NCBI GenBank assembly: GCA_003988855.1
Contig: QYAI01000121.1
Span: 235,923-299,922, forward strand
Length of the DNA: 64,000 nucleotides
Reading direction: 5' to 3'
Source of the DNA: Arachnopeziza araneosa
Taxonomy: Eukaryota; Ascomycota; Leotiomycetes; Helotiales; Arachnopezizaceae
Every line of letters begins with the position of its first letter. The first letter of the stretch is position 1. Shown here one piece after another: positions 1 to 11,741 of this stretch. The position numbers and the translations under genes are program-made. The notes beneath the pieces are model-generated. The model was not told the origin of the DNA, searched no databases, and was given only the letters and a program-made list of their open reading frames with translations.

Positions 1-229
1 TCGGGGTGCCGACCTCACATCCGCTTTTCCAAGCTTCCACAGGATGATCTAGCCTAGGATCTTCAGGGACAAGAGATAATTCTTTACCGTAGCGATTTGT
101 TGATGGTGTATTGGTCAATCCATTAAACTCGATACCTTGCATGGATTCATTATCTGGAATATCCGAAGACTGAGGAAAGGTTCTGTCCAAAAGCCTCGTC
201 CTTTTAATGGGATCAGTTGGGAGCTTCAT
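1..229 (-). CDS. 5' part of an unidentified gene, runs off the left edge
   Basis: On the minus strand an ATG at 229 opens a frame that stays open for 76 codons to the window edge. It begins MKLPTDPIKRTRLLDR and is hydrophilic and rich in Asp, Pro, Thr and Asn. The frame is open upstream to about 295 without another ATG, so an upstream exon cannot be excluded. I recognise no domain. The rest of the gene lies left of the window. The call rests on frame length and protein-like composition only. Confidence 0.4.
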   Translation of the reverse strand, partial: MKLPTDPIKRTRLLDRTFPQSSDIPDNESMQGIEFNGLTNTPSTNRYGKELSLVPEDPRLDHPVEAWKSGCEVGTP

Positions 230-1888
230 AGATCTAAATTTTGAATAAACCGAACTCAGGCTTCTTGGGTGATTAGCTTGCGATAAAAATTGGAATCACA
301 GCACATTACCATGGCTTGAAACCTTCACATTGAATAGCTTCATGGATTTCTGGTATCGAAATTCGCAAATCGTAAAGTTCTCGCATCTTTGCTTCATGAG
401 ACTTCCAATCCCATTTGGGTGCTCTCATGATGACCATGCTTCACTCTAGCTGCAGAAGTCTTTTAGATTAGAAAATCGAAAGAAGCAAAGCATTCTTCAT
501 TAGTCTGCAGTGTTGACTCGCGCAAGTCCGAGCATTTCTGCGTATGCATAGATTTTCGACGGGTGTTTGTGAATCACTCCGGCGACTGTTAGTCCTGCGC
601 ACTGAAGGGAGATTTTCTTCTTCGATCGATATCGTTGCAAGGAGACGTTTGAAGTCGTTCTAGGTAGTCATAAACACTATCGTGGTCGCAGTGGCGGGTG
701 TGGGCCTGAAAGCAGCGACCGCAGCTGACGCGGAGAATTTGAGGAATAGTGGTCGCCAAATATCTATATCATTGTGTGTTTGATATGAGTTTAATTCGTA
801 AGGAGTCGAAATGCATTATCAAAGAAGCTCCACAATATCTGAGAAAATGAGAAAGAGGATCTGGGATGGCGAGAGGAGCGGCCAAAAGTTCGGGTGACAC
901 TGCCGTCCCCTCCTCTACCGATTGGGTGCTCATGGCACTGCCACGAACTAACAATGCGGAGGAGAGCCAGTGACGCATCTGTGCGTTCCAGAAATGTTCT
1001 CGAAGCATACTCCGCGAAAAGAGGCAAGCCATCCGATGTGCTGCGCCGTGAGGGGACATTTTCTGGTTTGCAGCAGCAATCCTCAGCGCTAGTGTGTTTC
1101 CCACCTTCCACGATTGAACAAGCCACAGAAAGGTCAGCACCCATTGACAATGGGTGAAATCCAGGTGCATAAGCGCTAGGTAGGGGTCTTTGCAGTTTGG
1201 CTGTGGGAGAGTGAGATACGAGCTGGCCGGCCTTCCCAGCTCCAAGACATGACGGTAGAGGGTCTGTCGCTCTTATCAGAATCTTGACATCAAGAGGAAA
1301 TCTCAAGCCTGACGAGACTCCTCTGCTTGCTGCGAGGGACTCTCTGCCTCAGCATACCGCCACAGGGCCATCCATCATCCATCAACACAAACGCTGGACC
1401 GTAGTGCTCGCGGGCCAGAAAAGCAAAGACGAGTCGAAGCACGAAAGTTTGGTAACAGACGAGGGGCAGTTTCCTGTCACGTCAGCACAGACGAGAAAAT
1501 TGCAATTAGTGGCGTAGTCTTACAAGGTTGAGAGGGATCCATATTTGCAGTATCGGGTCACATCCGACTCGAAATCCCTGCCGAAGAGTTGACTCGACTC
1601 CTTTCTTCTGGAAGACATCTCCCGTTCAGAGCCTCAAAGTCGAGAAAGTTGATTCACATCGGGAAACTTGGGCCTGTTGTCCTGCAAGATTGCAAACCGA
1701 ACAGCGGACTCGACGTTGCAGGCTCGTAGCCAGCTCGACAGGAAGAGGAGGGGTCGAGTTCGAAACCGTGATATATAAGGATGCGAAACCTCAACATGTT
1801 GGACGAAAGTTCTTCAACGAGCATCGCGCTACTCACCTGGAACGGAACGCAACTTCGCTTATTTAAGACCTAACTCCAACAAGATCCC
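230..1888. other. Stretch without a supported gene
   Basis: Several open frames overlap on both strands here (for example two minus-strand frames between 769 and 1306 and a plus-strand frame at 894-1157), but they compete for the same DNA. None shows a signal peptide, a motif or clear splice partners. I see no RNA gene or repeat. Confidence 0.5.
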
Positions 1889-2513
1889 ATGTCTTCAAAC
1901 ACTTCGTCTACCAGCGCACAAAATGGTTCGCTCTGCCAAGACCATCCACCAGTGAAGAACGACGGTTCAGATACCGGAGAATCTTCCATGTTGAACTCTT
2001 TCGACCAATCCTCAACTGGACATGTTCCTATCATTTCTGCCGCTCTCGAAAGATATCTTCAAGATTCAACGGTGCTGGTCCCCGCATATGGTCGGATATA
2101 TCACTTGTCAGGACGTTAAGAAGAGACTGCGGCCGATTTCTTGCTCACCTGGAAGTTGTGATGCAGGGTCAAGAGAGACTCCATCAATTTGGTTTCGACT
2201 TCTTGACTGGTGATTACACCAGGCCATACGGAGCCAAGTTACCCGCATCCTCGGATCAAGGAGAAGCGCCAAAAATGAGAAAATGCAAAGGAGTAGACAT
2301 GCACAGAATCTCTGGCAATTCAGGTCCATGAGCGATATGGATATCATGGACTTTGAGTCCGGTATCTCGACTCACTCCACGTGCGAGAGTTATTCCAGCG
2401 TCGAGTTCCACATTGGTGGTGGCTGGGTAGTGAGACTACAGGGAGAAAGAGTTGGATTCTGCGCTATGAGGATAGCAGCTTGCTTGCTGTTGCTAAAACC
2501 TTGTGAGGGCTGA
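1889..2513 (+). other. Coding-like segments in three frames, unresolved
   Basis: Three consecutive plus-strand segments look protein-like but sit in different frames. One from an ATG at 1889 is Ser/Asp-rich and ends at 2119. One around 2127-2330 reads like FGFDFLTGDYTRPYGAK. One ends at 2513 and includes SMSDMDIMDFESG. No convincing donor/acceptor pair joins them. The stretch may be a small gene with unusual introns or a gene broken by indels. No family was recognised. Confidence 0.2.
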
Positions 2514-2708
2514 TAAGAAAAAGGGTTGACAGTGAGAAGATGATTAAGAGTGAAAAATAACGAGAATGAAAAAACATAAATACAAGAACTTCATTTACTT
2601 TTTCTTGATGCCCAAGTTTCAATCAGTAGAAAATTATCATTCATATCTTATCCGTAATCTCATCAAATCACCAAACTAAGTCTCTTCATGTCTCTTTACC
2701 AAAGCCAC

Positions 2709-5700
2709 TTACACTCCGGTGCCTCTATCCAAAACCCTCACATAATTACTTGGAAACAACCCCTTCTTCCCCATATAAGTCCCGTGAAACCAATCTCCAT
2801 TAACGTCCTTGCATTCTCTCACCTCCGCCCCTTTGGGGAACAGCAACTCATCCTCGGCTCCTTCAGCAGGGTACCAGCTCCAGGTAACCAAAGCCACCAT
2901 ACCTACACCTCCATCGGGCGGAAAGCCTTTATCCAGAACAAGGTCTGTGGCGGTAGTAGGCGCCGATTTCATGACGTCAGTGGTTACGAGTTTGACATGT
3001 GTATTATCGCCGCGGACGTGGACGCCATCTCCCCAGCTCCAGAGTTGAAGGTCTTGCCCCTTATGCTCCGGAATGGAGGAAGGTTTCTCCTCTAATCCAC
3101 GGCCACCGACAAGGTCTTGCACAAGAACACGTCGTTGGCCACCACGGCTGTCTTCGAAACCAACAACGACCATTCGATGGCCTTGAAGACAGCGACGCCA
3201 GCCATTGGGGCCGTTGTCCTGACTAATGCGACGAGTAGTGACGAGTTTGGGATAACAGGTTGTGCAAATGTCGTAGTCACCTGGATGGGTATTGGGAGCT
3301 CTGCTTGTACATAAGAAGCAATGGTAACGAGTGTGTGAAGGTTGAATGGGATAGTGGCAGTTGTCACATTCGGTTGAGAATGTAAGAGGTTTGAATGGGC
3401 CGACATCCATAACACCTGGTCCCGTAAGAATTGAAGCTGTGGCCGGAGTTTGTTGATCATGTGTTGGTGATAACGGCGCTCCATGATTTTCAGGTGGTTT
3501 GTAGGTCAGTGGGAGCAGAGGGTGTGTGCAAGATTTGCCTTGGTTGACACAGAGATTGCAAAAACCCCAATCGCCTTCGTTGCAAAGGTCGCATCGCCAG
3601 TAGCATTCATTAGTCCACGCAAAGCAATTGTCGCAGAATGTTCCACTTTGTAATCTCTTCTGAGGGTCATCTGTAGTAAGAGTTTTTCTGCCATCTGCTC
3701 CACCAGCAGTTGTTCTGGGTTGGATATATCGGCTAGGTGTCAGCATGTGTGGATTTTCTAGATTTCCCCCACCCAGTTGATTCTTGATATTCCATTTTGC
3801 CCAAGCCGCTTGACCAAAACCAAACCAATGTAAACATCCAGCTCCAGATCGGTAACATGAAAGACAGATGTTATAGTTACCCCCAAAGCAAATGGCACAG
3901 TTATAATGTAATTCATACTCGATATGAGGTTTTGAGCATCTTGCACAAGTTAAATTAGGTTCGTTGTAAAACTGCGGGCGATTCCGAGATGCCACTGAGG
4001 ATGAAGATGAAGGCCTTGAACCACTGGATAAAGCCGTGGCTCTCTCTGATAGCGACATCGTACGAGATGGATCATGCGGCGATAAGGCAGCAGGTACTAA
4101 ACTTGCTGTAGCTGGTGGAGCATGGATATCGGCAGGTCGAGTCCTGCGTTCTCTTGTAGGTAAATCCTCCATTTGCGCTGTTGAACTACTTCTTGGGCTC
4201 GAGTTTGGACTTGGTCGAGGCTGTCGTAATCTTTGATCGGGAACAGCATTTTCAGCATTTTGTGAGACTGATGGTTCTGTACTACTTCTAGAGATGGCTG
4301 AGGTTCCTGATCGGATAGCTGGCAAGTGAAGGGAAGACGGTCGGTCTGTCAAATCAGTTTGCGAACGAGCGGCGGGCCGAGTTTCAGGTTGGGCTGTTGG
4401 AATCGGTTCTGTAGCACTGCGACTGCTGCTGCTCATCGTTCGCCTCCTTCTACGGGTCCCGTTCTCACCGGACTGAACTTCAAGATGAGCAGCTTGAATA
4501 GCACTGATCGACTGTGGAGGCCGACTTGGTTCCCTAATCTGACTATTTCCGCTAGGGGTTCTGGATTGAGCTCGTTGCCTTCGAGAAGATGGTCTCACAG
4601 CTTCATCACCAGAGGTCTCTCGAGACTGCGGAGCTGAGCTTGGAGCTGCTCGCCTTCGTCTACTGGCATCGTTCCTCCTCGCAGGCTCCTGTGCAGGCTC
4701 CTGCCTAGATCTCTCGTTTTGTCTCCTCCTAAATGCTTCTGCAATTCGTTCACTGATTTGATCCTCCTGGTTAACGTCGATATTTTCCAGGTCTATTCCA
4801 TCTAGCAGGCCTTCTTCCCGGATCTGTCGTAAAATTTCATCTTCCATTTCTCTTGAATCAACATCCGAGGAACTAATCAAGGACCGTAAAGACGACTGGT
4901 GTTCAATCTGTCGCACGGCCGTACGTGTTGAATCTTCGTTACGAGATCTTTCCTCGTGCCTTACACGTCGCCTCTCTTCCTCAGCTGGGACTGCCAAACC
5001 CTCTTCCCTCCCATGCCTCTGCTCGTGCTCTTCATGTCTCCGTCTTCTTTCTCTTTCTCGCTCTTCTGTGTGTCTGCTATCGCGACTCGCGTCCCTACTC
5101 CGCGGCGGCCGGGGCGCATTTTCTCTTCTTCGCCTCTCCCTTCTTGCTTCTGGGGTCTCAACCCCCACCTCTCTCAGACTCAAATCCCTTACTTCATTCA
5201 TCAGCCTTCGATCCGCATCTTCCACCCTTCTCTCCCTTAAAGACTTCTCCCGCTCATCCACTTTCGGTAAAACATTCTCACCGGGGGTATATTTCTTCTT
5301 GAGCTCCTCCTTTTCTTCGTCCGTTTTGCCTTTGTCCGGATGTGCAGCCAAAAGCATTTCCAGCAACGTTGTTACTGTTGCATTGGGCTTTGTATCCCGC
5401 ACTGGCGCCCGGCATGATGGGCAGGTATATGGTGTCGTGCCAGGTGGGAGGGAGTTTGGCGCATTGCGGTAAGAGCTGAGTTGGAAGCCAAACCACTCTT
5501 TTAAACAAGAACCACAAAAGGCATGGAGGCAGTCAAGCAGCGTGAGAGGTTGGTAGAGGACTTCCGTGCAAATCTATGCAAAGGAAACGCAAGTTAGCAA
5601 GCTGTTTTAGGTTGGAGGATCACAGACAGGCCCAAGGCTATCGAGACACAGCTGTCAGCCTTGGGACAGGGTTCGGAGGTGCTTACAGAACAAGTCAACT

Positions 5701-5737
5701 CCCTCTCCAGATCAAGTACACGATTCTCTGTTCCCAT
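2709..5737 (-). CDS. RING-finger E3 ubiquitin ligase-like protein with ZZ-like zinc fingers and a C-terminal SH3-like domain
   Basis: Two exons: 5737-5687 and 5573-2709, joined across a 113-nt intron with GTAAGC donor and TAG acceptor. They encode 971 residues. The junction completes the RING: CSICTE on one side, then DCLHAFCGSC and YTCPSCRAP (about residues 16-72). Next comes a long Arg/Glu/Ser-rich low-complexity region (about 100-540). Three Cys-rich ZZ-like segments follow near 556-605 (CARC...CAIC), 655-705 (CDNC...CDLC) and 745-800 (CDNC...CFLC). The last about 55 residues resemble an SH3 fold (WSWYPAEGAEDELLFPKG, GLFPSNYVRVLD). RING proteins of this layout act as E3 ligases, so an E3 role is inferred, and the substrate is unknown. 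The ATG at 5737 is the only start giving a full RING. The RING resembles that of CHFR-type ligases, but I see no FHA domain. Confidence 0.9.
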
Positions 5738-6725
5738 GGCTCAGTGTTGAGAACCAAGAGCGTAGATTGTTGAAGATCTAAACTCTTTTGTAGATGAGGA
5801 CCACCAGTCTATCGCATCGTATCGTGGGACAGGGAAGATGGTGGCGTTAAGAGCGGTGCGCTGAAGATCTGCAGGGCTGACGAGCTGCAGAGGAAGACAT
5901 AAGAATTTTCGATACAAATCTCAGCTTCCGAAGGCAATTATGGTCAGAAAATGTCAGCAATTATCACATCTCTTGTAACGATAAAGAGTGGATATGCTTT
6001 GTTATGATTTGTTATGATTTGCAGCCTGGGTCAATCCCGCCATTTCAGCATCGCCGTAAGCAGCACTCTTTCTTCTTAACCTACATTTTCATTATTCAAA
6101 TAGCAATCTAGAGCAGTCTCTGCAAGAAAATACAAATTTAATGGCGTATACATCCGCTTTGCTTCCCTTCTACAATCAAGAGAGTAGTTGGAACAAGGCT
6201 ACATTCAAAACTTTCCTACAAGTCTATCCTCCGCGGCTGAGGTCAAACAGAATAGATGTAATGGAAACTCGCTCTTAAATGCAAGTCGGCCAACAAATAT
6301 AGTATGATTTTCGTGTATTGCTCTCTGTTTACTACGATTCCGTTCTTATTGCATCTTTGCGTCTTACCTGCTTGGCGAAGCAGGCTTCCAAGAGTACTAC
6401 ACCCTTTTGCAAAATGTTGGAGCCTAAATGTTATTTTGCTCCTCTTTTTGTGAATTGCATTCTCTAATTTTCTGGCCGTGTGGCTCGGCATCTTGAAGCT
6501 CAGCCCCAAAGCCTCAATCGCCAAGCATCATGTCTATCTTGCCGTAGAAAAAGAATTTAGGTGCGTGATTCCATCCCACCCCACTTTGCAAACAAGGCTC
6601 TCGTTCTTTCATACTATGCACTTACAGTCTCTTCGTCTCGCAAGATGATTATTTAGATTCCAAGGGTTTAACATATTTGTAATTCTAACACAAAAATGGA
6701 TCCAATCTCTCTCACAACTTCAATC
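5738..6725. other. Intergenic stretch, no supported gene
   Basis: This is the upstream region of the RING/SH3 gene. It is AT-rich in its middle, with a short direct repeat of gttatgattt at about 6000-6020. A minus-strand frame at 6243-6524 has no recognisable features. I see no RNA gene. Confidence 0.5.
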
Positions 6726-6953
6726 TTAAGCGTAGTCTTCAATTACACCAAAGCCACTATCGGAGCCCACAATGTTCTCAGGAGCTGCCATGACACTCCC
6801 TAACTTCTCTCTGCGCCGTGTACTGATTGCTCCGTAATCGGCCTTTTTTTGAGCAAGATACAGCTGTTGGTGCAAGAAGACAATGAGGGAATCTTTCGAC
6901 TCGAAGATCTCGTCACAGCGATCTAGGATACACTCTCTAGACACGCCGTAGTG
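6726..6953 (-). pseudogene. Possible last exon of a lost minus-strand gene
   Basis: The minus strand carries a well-formed acceptor (tttgttctag) followed by about 75 open codons to a stop at 6726. The peptide is protein-like (for example LIVFLHQQLYLAQKKADYG). A weak upstream candidate exon exists near 7000-7090 but ends quickly at stops. No family was recognised. The plus strand in the same area also has a 105-codon frame (6951-7268, start MLEQMAGLLRTRRR) of helical character. The two readings cannot both be trusted, and both may be relics. Confidence 0.25.
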
Positions 6954-7347
6954 CTAGAACAAATGGCAGGGTTACTGCGTACCCGACGCCGAATCCCGCC
7001 TTCAGACCTTTGTAACCTAGTAAGGGAGTCTGCCCAGATGGCGGAAAGCGAGAGGAGCCTCATTTCGCGAGTCATGTTGGAAGTCGATCAACTACTCGCT
7101 ACCACGGGGTCATATATTCAGGCAAATCGCACCGATAGGAGAAATGAAGACGATACAGATGACGCGACACTTCTAGGCACTTTGAATTCTTCCGCTTCCA
7201 CTTGGTCAAGTTTAATGAGTGACGGCTCCAACGCCTATTTTCAGAATTTACTCGGATGTGCTTTTTGATTTTAGCACGGAAACATGGCCTTCTAATGGGA
7301 TGATCGGGTAGAATGAACTATAGAGTTTTACCATTTACTCGGCACAA

Positions 7348-7857
7348 ATGGAGAAACTACCGCCGGAGGACTGGATTGCGGGATACGGTAGAGCTGCACT
7401 TCAGAGAGATTAGATTTTTGCTGATCCGCTTGTTAGAATCGCTTTTTCCAAGTTGTGCTTTGAGTTCCCAACCTCTGAAAGATATTTTTGAGACTCATGG
7501 CGTAGACTATGAAGCAATACACGTTCACAGAACTCAACCAGTTCAACGACGCAGCAGTTTTATGAAGCCGGCCCGCACTGAAAATAAAGCTTACCAAGAT
7601 ATCTCGACCAGATGTCAGTCTTGGATACCCTACCCCAGAGTTATCGACGTAGGCTACCAAAAGGGTGAATCCCAAGAGAGGATCTGCCGGCCTCTGCCGA
7701 TGTCTCGCTCTCTGGCAGTCACGCAACTATATGGCCCTTCGCTAGTGAGGCTGCAGACTTTGCAACCGAAGCCTTTGTCACCAAGGAAGATAGAAGGAGA
7801 CACCTGAGAGATAATTACTTGTACTACACTCGTCTTATGTACAGAGAAGTCAATTGA
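7348..7857 (+). pseudogene. Decayed coding sequence with six in-frame stops
   Basis: From the ATG at 7348 one frame reads protein-like over 169 codons to a TGA at 7855-7857 but contains six internal stops (TAG, TGA, TGA, TGA, TAA, TGA). The start (MEKLPPEDWIAGYGRAAL) and the last 60 codons (including DRRRHLRDNYLYYTRL) are the clearest parts. All six stops could arise from CAG, CAA or CGA by a C-to-T change, which is what repeat-induced point mutation or cytosine deamination produces. That origin is inference. A competing frame from 7313 is open for 164 codons without internal stops, so the assignment is uncertain. No family was recognised. Confidence 0.35.
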
Positions 7858-9372
7858 GGGAGATTATATCATCTGCAGAATTACTCCTCAATTAATGTCT
7901 TGAGTCTGAGTCACTTTGAATACATACGTAATAAGGCCACAAACGATTCAATTGCCACCTTCAAGAGGGGCATTTGATCATAACCCAACTGAACTTTCCT
8001 AGCTTTCAATATTAAGACTAAGAGATCAGGCTTAACCGCAAGATAATATAGAAATACAAGATGCATCTCGGCTACTTCTTTGTCCTCTGGAATTTCCGCA
8101 CACTGATATCTCGGTTAAACACGCGAGTCAACAAAGGGGGCAACACAAAGCGAGACGGATACACACCACGATGTTTTGCTCCCCACCGTTTGCAACGAAA
8201 CGAGAAGTCGCCGACCAAACAACCTCCTCTGTTCCTCACGTCTGATCTTTCACCATTCGACACCTGCACAGCTTTTTCGACAATAAAATTCAAATTGACA
8301 ACGGTACCAGCAACCAAAGATTTGAAAACAAACAGACTCAGATCAGCACAGACACGGCGAAGGCGATGGAGCACGCCCGCTCCATCTCCCGCTCCCGCTG
8401 TTCACAACCTCCAGAGCGGGGCGGGCCTCTCGGTTTGGCCTCTCACGAAACGAGACACGCAACACCCCCTTGAACGCACTAATCTGATCGGCGACTCGAC
8501 CAACCAGAACACCCTCGTTTGAAGAACGTTCTGTCTCTTGACAGAACTTGGTGAGCAGGAAGGACCCTGCCTCCGCAGACCAACCACAGGCTGAAATAAC
8601 CAGAGCTCCGACGCACAGATTGTGATTTCCACCTCGTCGCCGAATTCACTCATTTGGGACTCCACTTGCGTGGCTGGGAAGGAAGCACATTCACGCGTGC
8701 TCGCCGTGATCGGTGTATATATTCTCTCCCGGAGCGAGCGAGCGCGGAGGCGTTCGATGCAGAGGGTCGCATATTGCGAAGCGGAAATGGTTGGAGCGGG
8801 GGACGAGGAACTCAGGGAGTCGGGAAGAGAAGAGAGGGGTGAAGGGAGTGTGCCATGCATAGACCATTCTAGACCATACTTGCTTCCGGCTCGATTTGAC
8901 TCGAGAGTTCGTCAGCTGTAAACAAACAGTTTCGCATTCCACTTTTCGCCAATCGGATTTCTCGTCGGATCTGTCTGTTGTTTTCATTGGGTTGTTGCTG
9001 TTGTCGAATGGATGGAAAGTGTCGGACGTGAGATGGATACGTTTACACGGAAGTATGGGCGGAGACTTTTCCATTGACATCGAGGATCGAGGATCATGAA
9101 GGGTTGGCTACGTCACGTGGCGAGTTGGAGGTAGAGAGTAGATTGTAGCATCAGGAAAAGATGGATCGGCCTTACGAGCTGCTGGTGCGGCGAGCGAGTA
9201 TTACAGTACATACATCAGACAAGATCATATTTATCCAAGTCGTAATTATTCTCATTTGCTATTAACACTCAACAAATTTTTTACCTCCCATTTTTTGAAA
9301 TCCTACACATGCCATCCTTTCCCAACCCAATATATCATTCATTAAACTTCCAATTCCCTTACTTCCATCAAC
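7858..9372. other. Intergenic stretch, no supported gene
   Basis: About 1.5 kb between the decayed sequence and the 3' end of the chitin deacetylase gene. Overlapping frames on both strands (8061-8522 plus, 8402-8860 minus, 8691-9080 minus) conflict and carry no motifs. I see no repeat or RNA gene. Confidence 0.5.
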
Positions 9373-11741
9373 TTAAGAACAAACACCTGCCGCCTTCTGA
9401 CAGCCCGTGCCACAATAAGTCGCCGTCAACGACCCGGTCGATCCACCACACCAACCGTACTGACTGCAACACACCCCAAACGTACTACCGGTACAAGTGT
9501 ACCCTGTGACGCCGCTATCGGTGTTCGTACCGCAGGTGCCGTCAGGAGAGACTTTGAGGGTGGCGGTGGGTTTTGCGGAGGATGAGGTTGATGTCTTAGT
9601 AGAAGACGTCGAGCTCTTGGTTGAAGACGTAGTAGAAATCTTTATTGAAGAGGTAGATGTCTTAGTAGATGAAGTAGAAGTCTTAACAGCAGATGACGTG
9701 GTGGAAATCTTGGACGAGCTAGAAATTTTGGAGGAAGAAGTAGTTACCTTCGAGGAGGAAGAGCTCGTACTGGGGACTTTCGAGCTCGTACTGGGGACTT
9801 TCGAGCTCGTACTGGGGACTTTCGAGCTCGTACTGGGGACTTTCGAGCTCGTACTGAGGACTTTCGAGCTCGTGCTGGGGACTTTCGAGCTCGATGATGG
9901 TGGCTTGGAAGAACTCAGACTTACACCTGTAGTACTACCTCCAGTGCATGTACCAAAGGCTGATTGACATCCCGTGCTGCAGTAATCGGTTGTGCTTCCG
10001 CAGAAACCGTATTGGGAGCAGCAGTTCCCGAATGTAGATCCCTGACAGGTGATCGTCCCGCCGCAGGAACCGTCCGTGCTAATTGTTTTAGCGCCAGTGG
10101 TGGTAGTGGTAGCTTTGGACGAGGTGGTGGACGTAGATTTTACGGAAGAGGTTGTGATTTTGGTTGACGACGAAGTAGATTTATGCGACGTTGAGGAAGT
10201 ACTACTACTGCTTGATGTGCAGGAGCCTGACGCAGGGTTCTGGGAGATGGGTTAGTAGATGTTTAAACGAGGAGAGGGGTGCAAAGTACACATCCAGCAC
10301 CGCAATAACCCGATGTGCTTCCACAGAATCCATATTGCGAGCAGCAGTTTCCAAATGTGGATCCAAGACAGGTAACAGTGGCTGAACAGGAACCATCAGT
10401 ACTGACTGTCTGAGGAACAGGAGCGCTCGCATTCCCTGAGCGATACCAGTTGGCCTGGGGGTCTCCGAGACATTGGCCTACTGTGACGGATTTGTAGCCG
10501 TGAGCGTACATAGAAGCTAGGATGTAGTCGGTCAAGTTATAAACGGTTTGGTAATGGATATCGTGCTCGATCTCCAAGAAGCTGGTGGTGGCTGGATTGG
10601 AAGGGTTGATAGCGGCATCCCAGATGTTCTTGGAGTTTTGGATCAAGGTGGGATCATCATTCAGATAGCCCTCGGTATCCAAGTCGAAATCTATAGTTGT
10701 TCAGAGAAGATTTAATGTCAGGATCGAGCAGCTTACAAGTGATGTGATATCCTAGTGCCAACAAACGATTTTCACAGGTAGTATCACATTCCGAATAAGG
10801 AGGTCTAAGTCTTATTAGTACAGGGAGGCAAAGTCGTTTAGATTTGGTACCTCATATATGTTGGAAAATATCCAAGAATATTTCTAAAGGCCATCTCATT
10901 ATAAACCATTTGATTCTGAAAAACTTGAGCAGTCAAAGATGTAAGATTTTGATGAGACCAAGTGTGGGAGACGACTTGATGACCTTCGGCAATCATTCGC
11001 TGGGAGTTTGTCAGTTAGGTAATGTGTAGAGGCCTAATTGGGACATTACCTGAATAACACTGGTCCATTGTGGTGTACTATCGATGGGACCTTTTCCAAG
11101 ATTGTTTCCGGCTATGAAAATTAGCACTGATATAAAATCTTCGGTTTGTGAGCGTACTGATCATGAAAGATGCTTTGGCGTTGTATGCTAGCAATTTATT
11201 CAACAAATCCGCGGTATAGTTGTAAGGGCCATCATCAAACGTAAAGGCAATATCTCCTGGAACAACACAATCGTAGATGCCAACTCCACCATACGGAATA
11301 GACCCAAGCAGTGGTCGTGCAATGTTCAGAGTAGAAGCTCCTGCTGGTACTTGGTTACCGTCACAGGCAGGACCATATGCGAGTTGGCAGTCAGGAGAAG
11401 CACAATAATCGATACCAACCCCGCACCATCTGTTCAGTCAGTAAGGGTGTCTTCTTGCGGTAGAATATATCTCACCCCGCAGGCGAACAGCAGATACCAG
11501 CAGCGCAAGAACCAAATCCTGGACCACATTGACCATCGGTATTCTGACGCTCCTCTACACCTTCTGGTGCAGGTTCACGCTCTTCGATATGAAGTTCTGG
11601 TTCGACCAATTCTGCTGGTAGGGCATTTCGTGCTTTCAATTCGGCCAGAAACCTCCTTCCACCCATGAGCTTTATCCCAGCACTCGAATGAGCCGCTGAA
11701 ACACCGGCAAGGATGCCGATAGCCACAGATGCGATCTTCAT
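9373..11741 (-). CDS. Secreted chitin deacetylase with four CBM18 chitin-binding modules
   Basis: Seven exons on the minus strand: 11741-11476, 11429-11158, 11111-11050, 10999-10851, 10804-10737, 10690-10290 and 10239-9373. Introns are 46-50 nt, all phases agree, and the product is 694 residues. It has a signal peptide (MKIASVAIGILAGVSAA), then CBM18 number 1. The NodB polysaccharide deacetylase domain carries all expected motifs: TFDDGP, the metal-binding HTWSH, RPPYS, DLDTE and EIEHDIH. CBM18 modules 2 and 3 follow with nearly identical cores (GNCCSQYGFCGST). A long Ser/Thr/Lys linker comes next, then CBM18 number 4 (GVCCSQYGWCGG) at the C-terminus. Such enzymes remove N-acetyl groups from chitin in the wall or extracellular space. 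Four CBM18 modules suggest tight wall attachment or shielding from host chitin sensing, which is inference. Confidence 0.95.
9761..9895 (-). repeat. 21-bp tandem repeat coding a heptapeptide in the chitin deacetylase linker
   Basis: Six full units of gagctcgtactggggacttt plus c start at 9761, 9782, 9803, 9824, 9845 and 9866, and a partial seventh starts at 9887. Units five and six each carry one substitution. On the minus strand each unit encodes K-V-P-S-T-S-S (one copy reads K-V-L-S-T-S-S). The 21-bp period keeps the frame, so copy number can change without breaking the protein. Confidence 0.95.

Noticed and set aside
769..1306. Two long overlapping minus-strand frames of 158 and 171 codons
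   Set aside because: They overlap in different frames, start at non-ATG or arbitrary codons, have no motifs, and compete with a plus-strand frame.
8061..9080. Frames of 129-153 codons on both strands
   Set aside because: They conflict with each other and show Arg/Ser-rich composition typical of chance frames.
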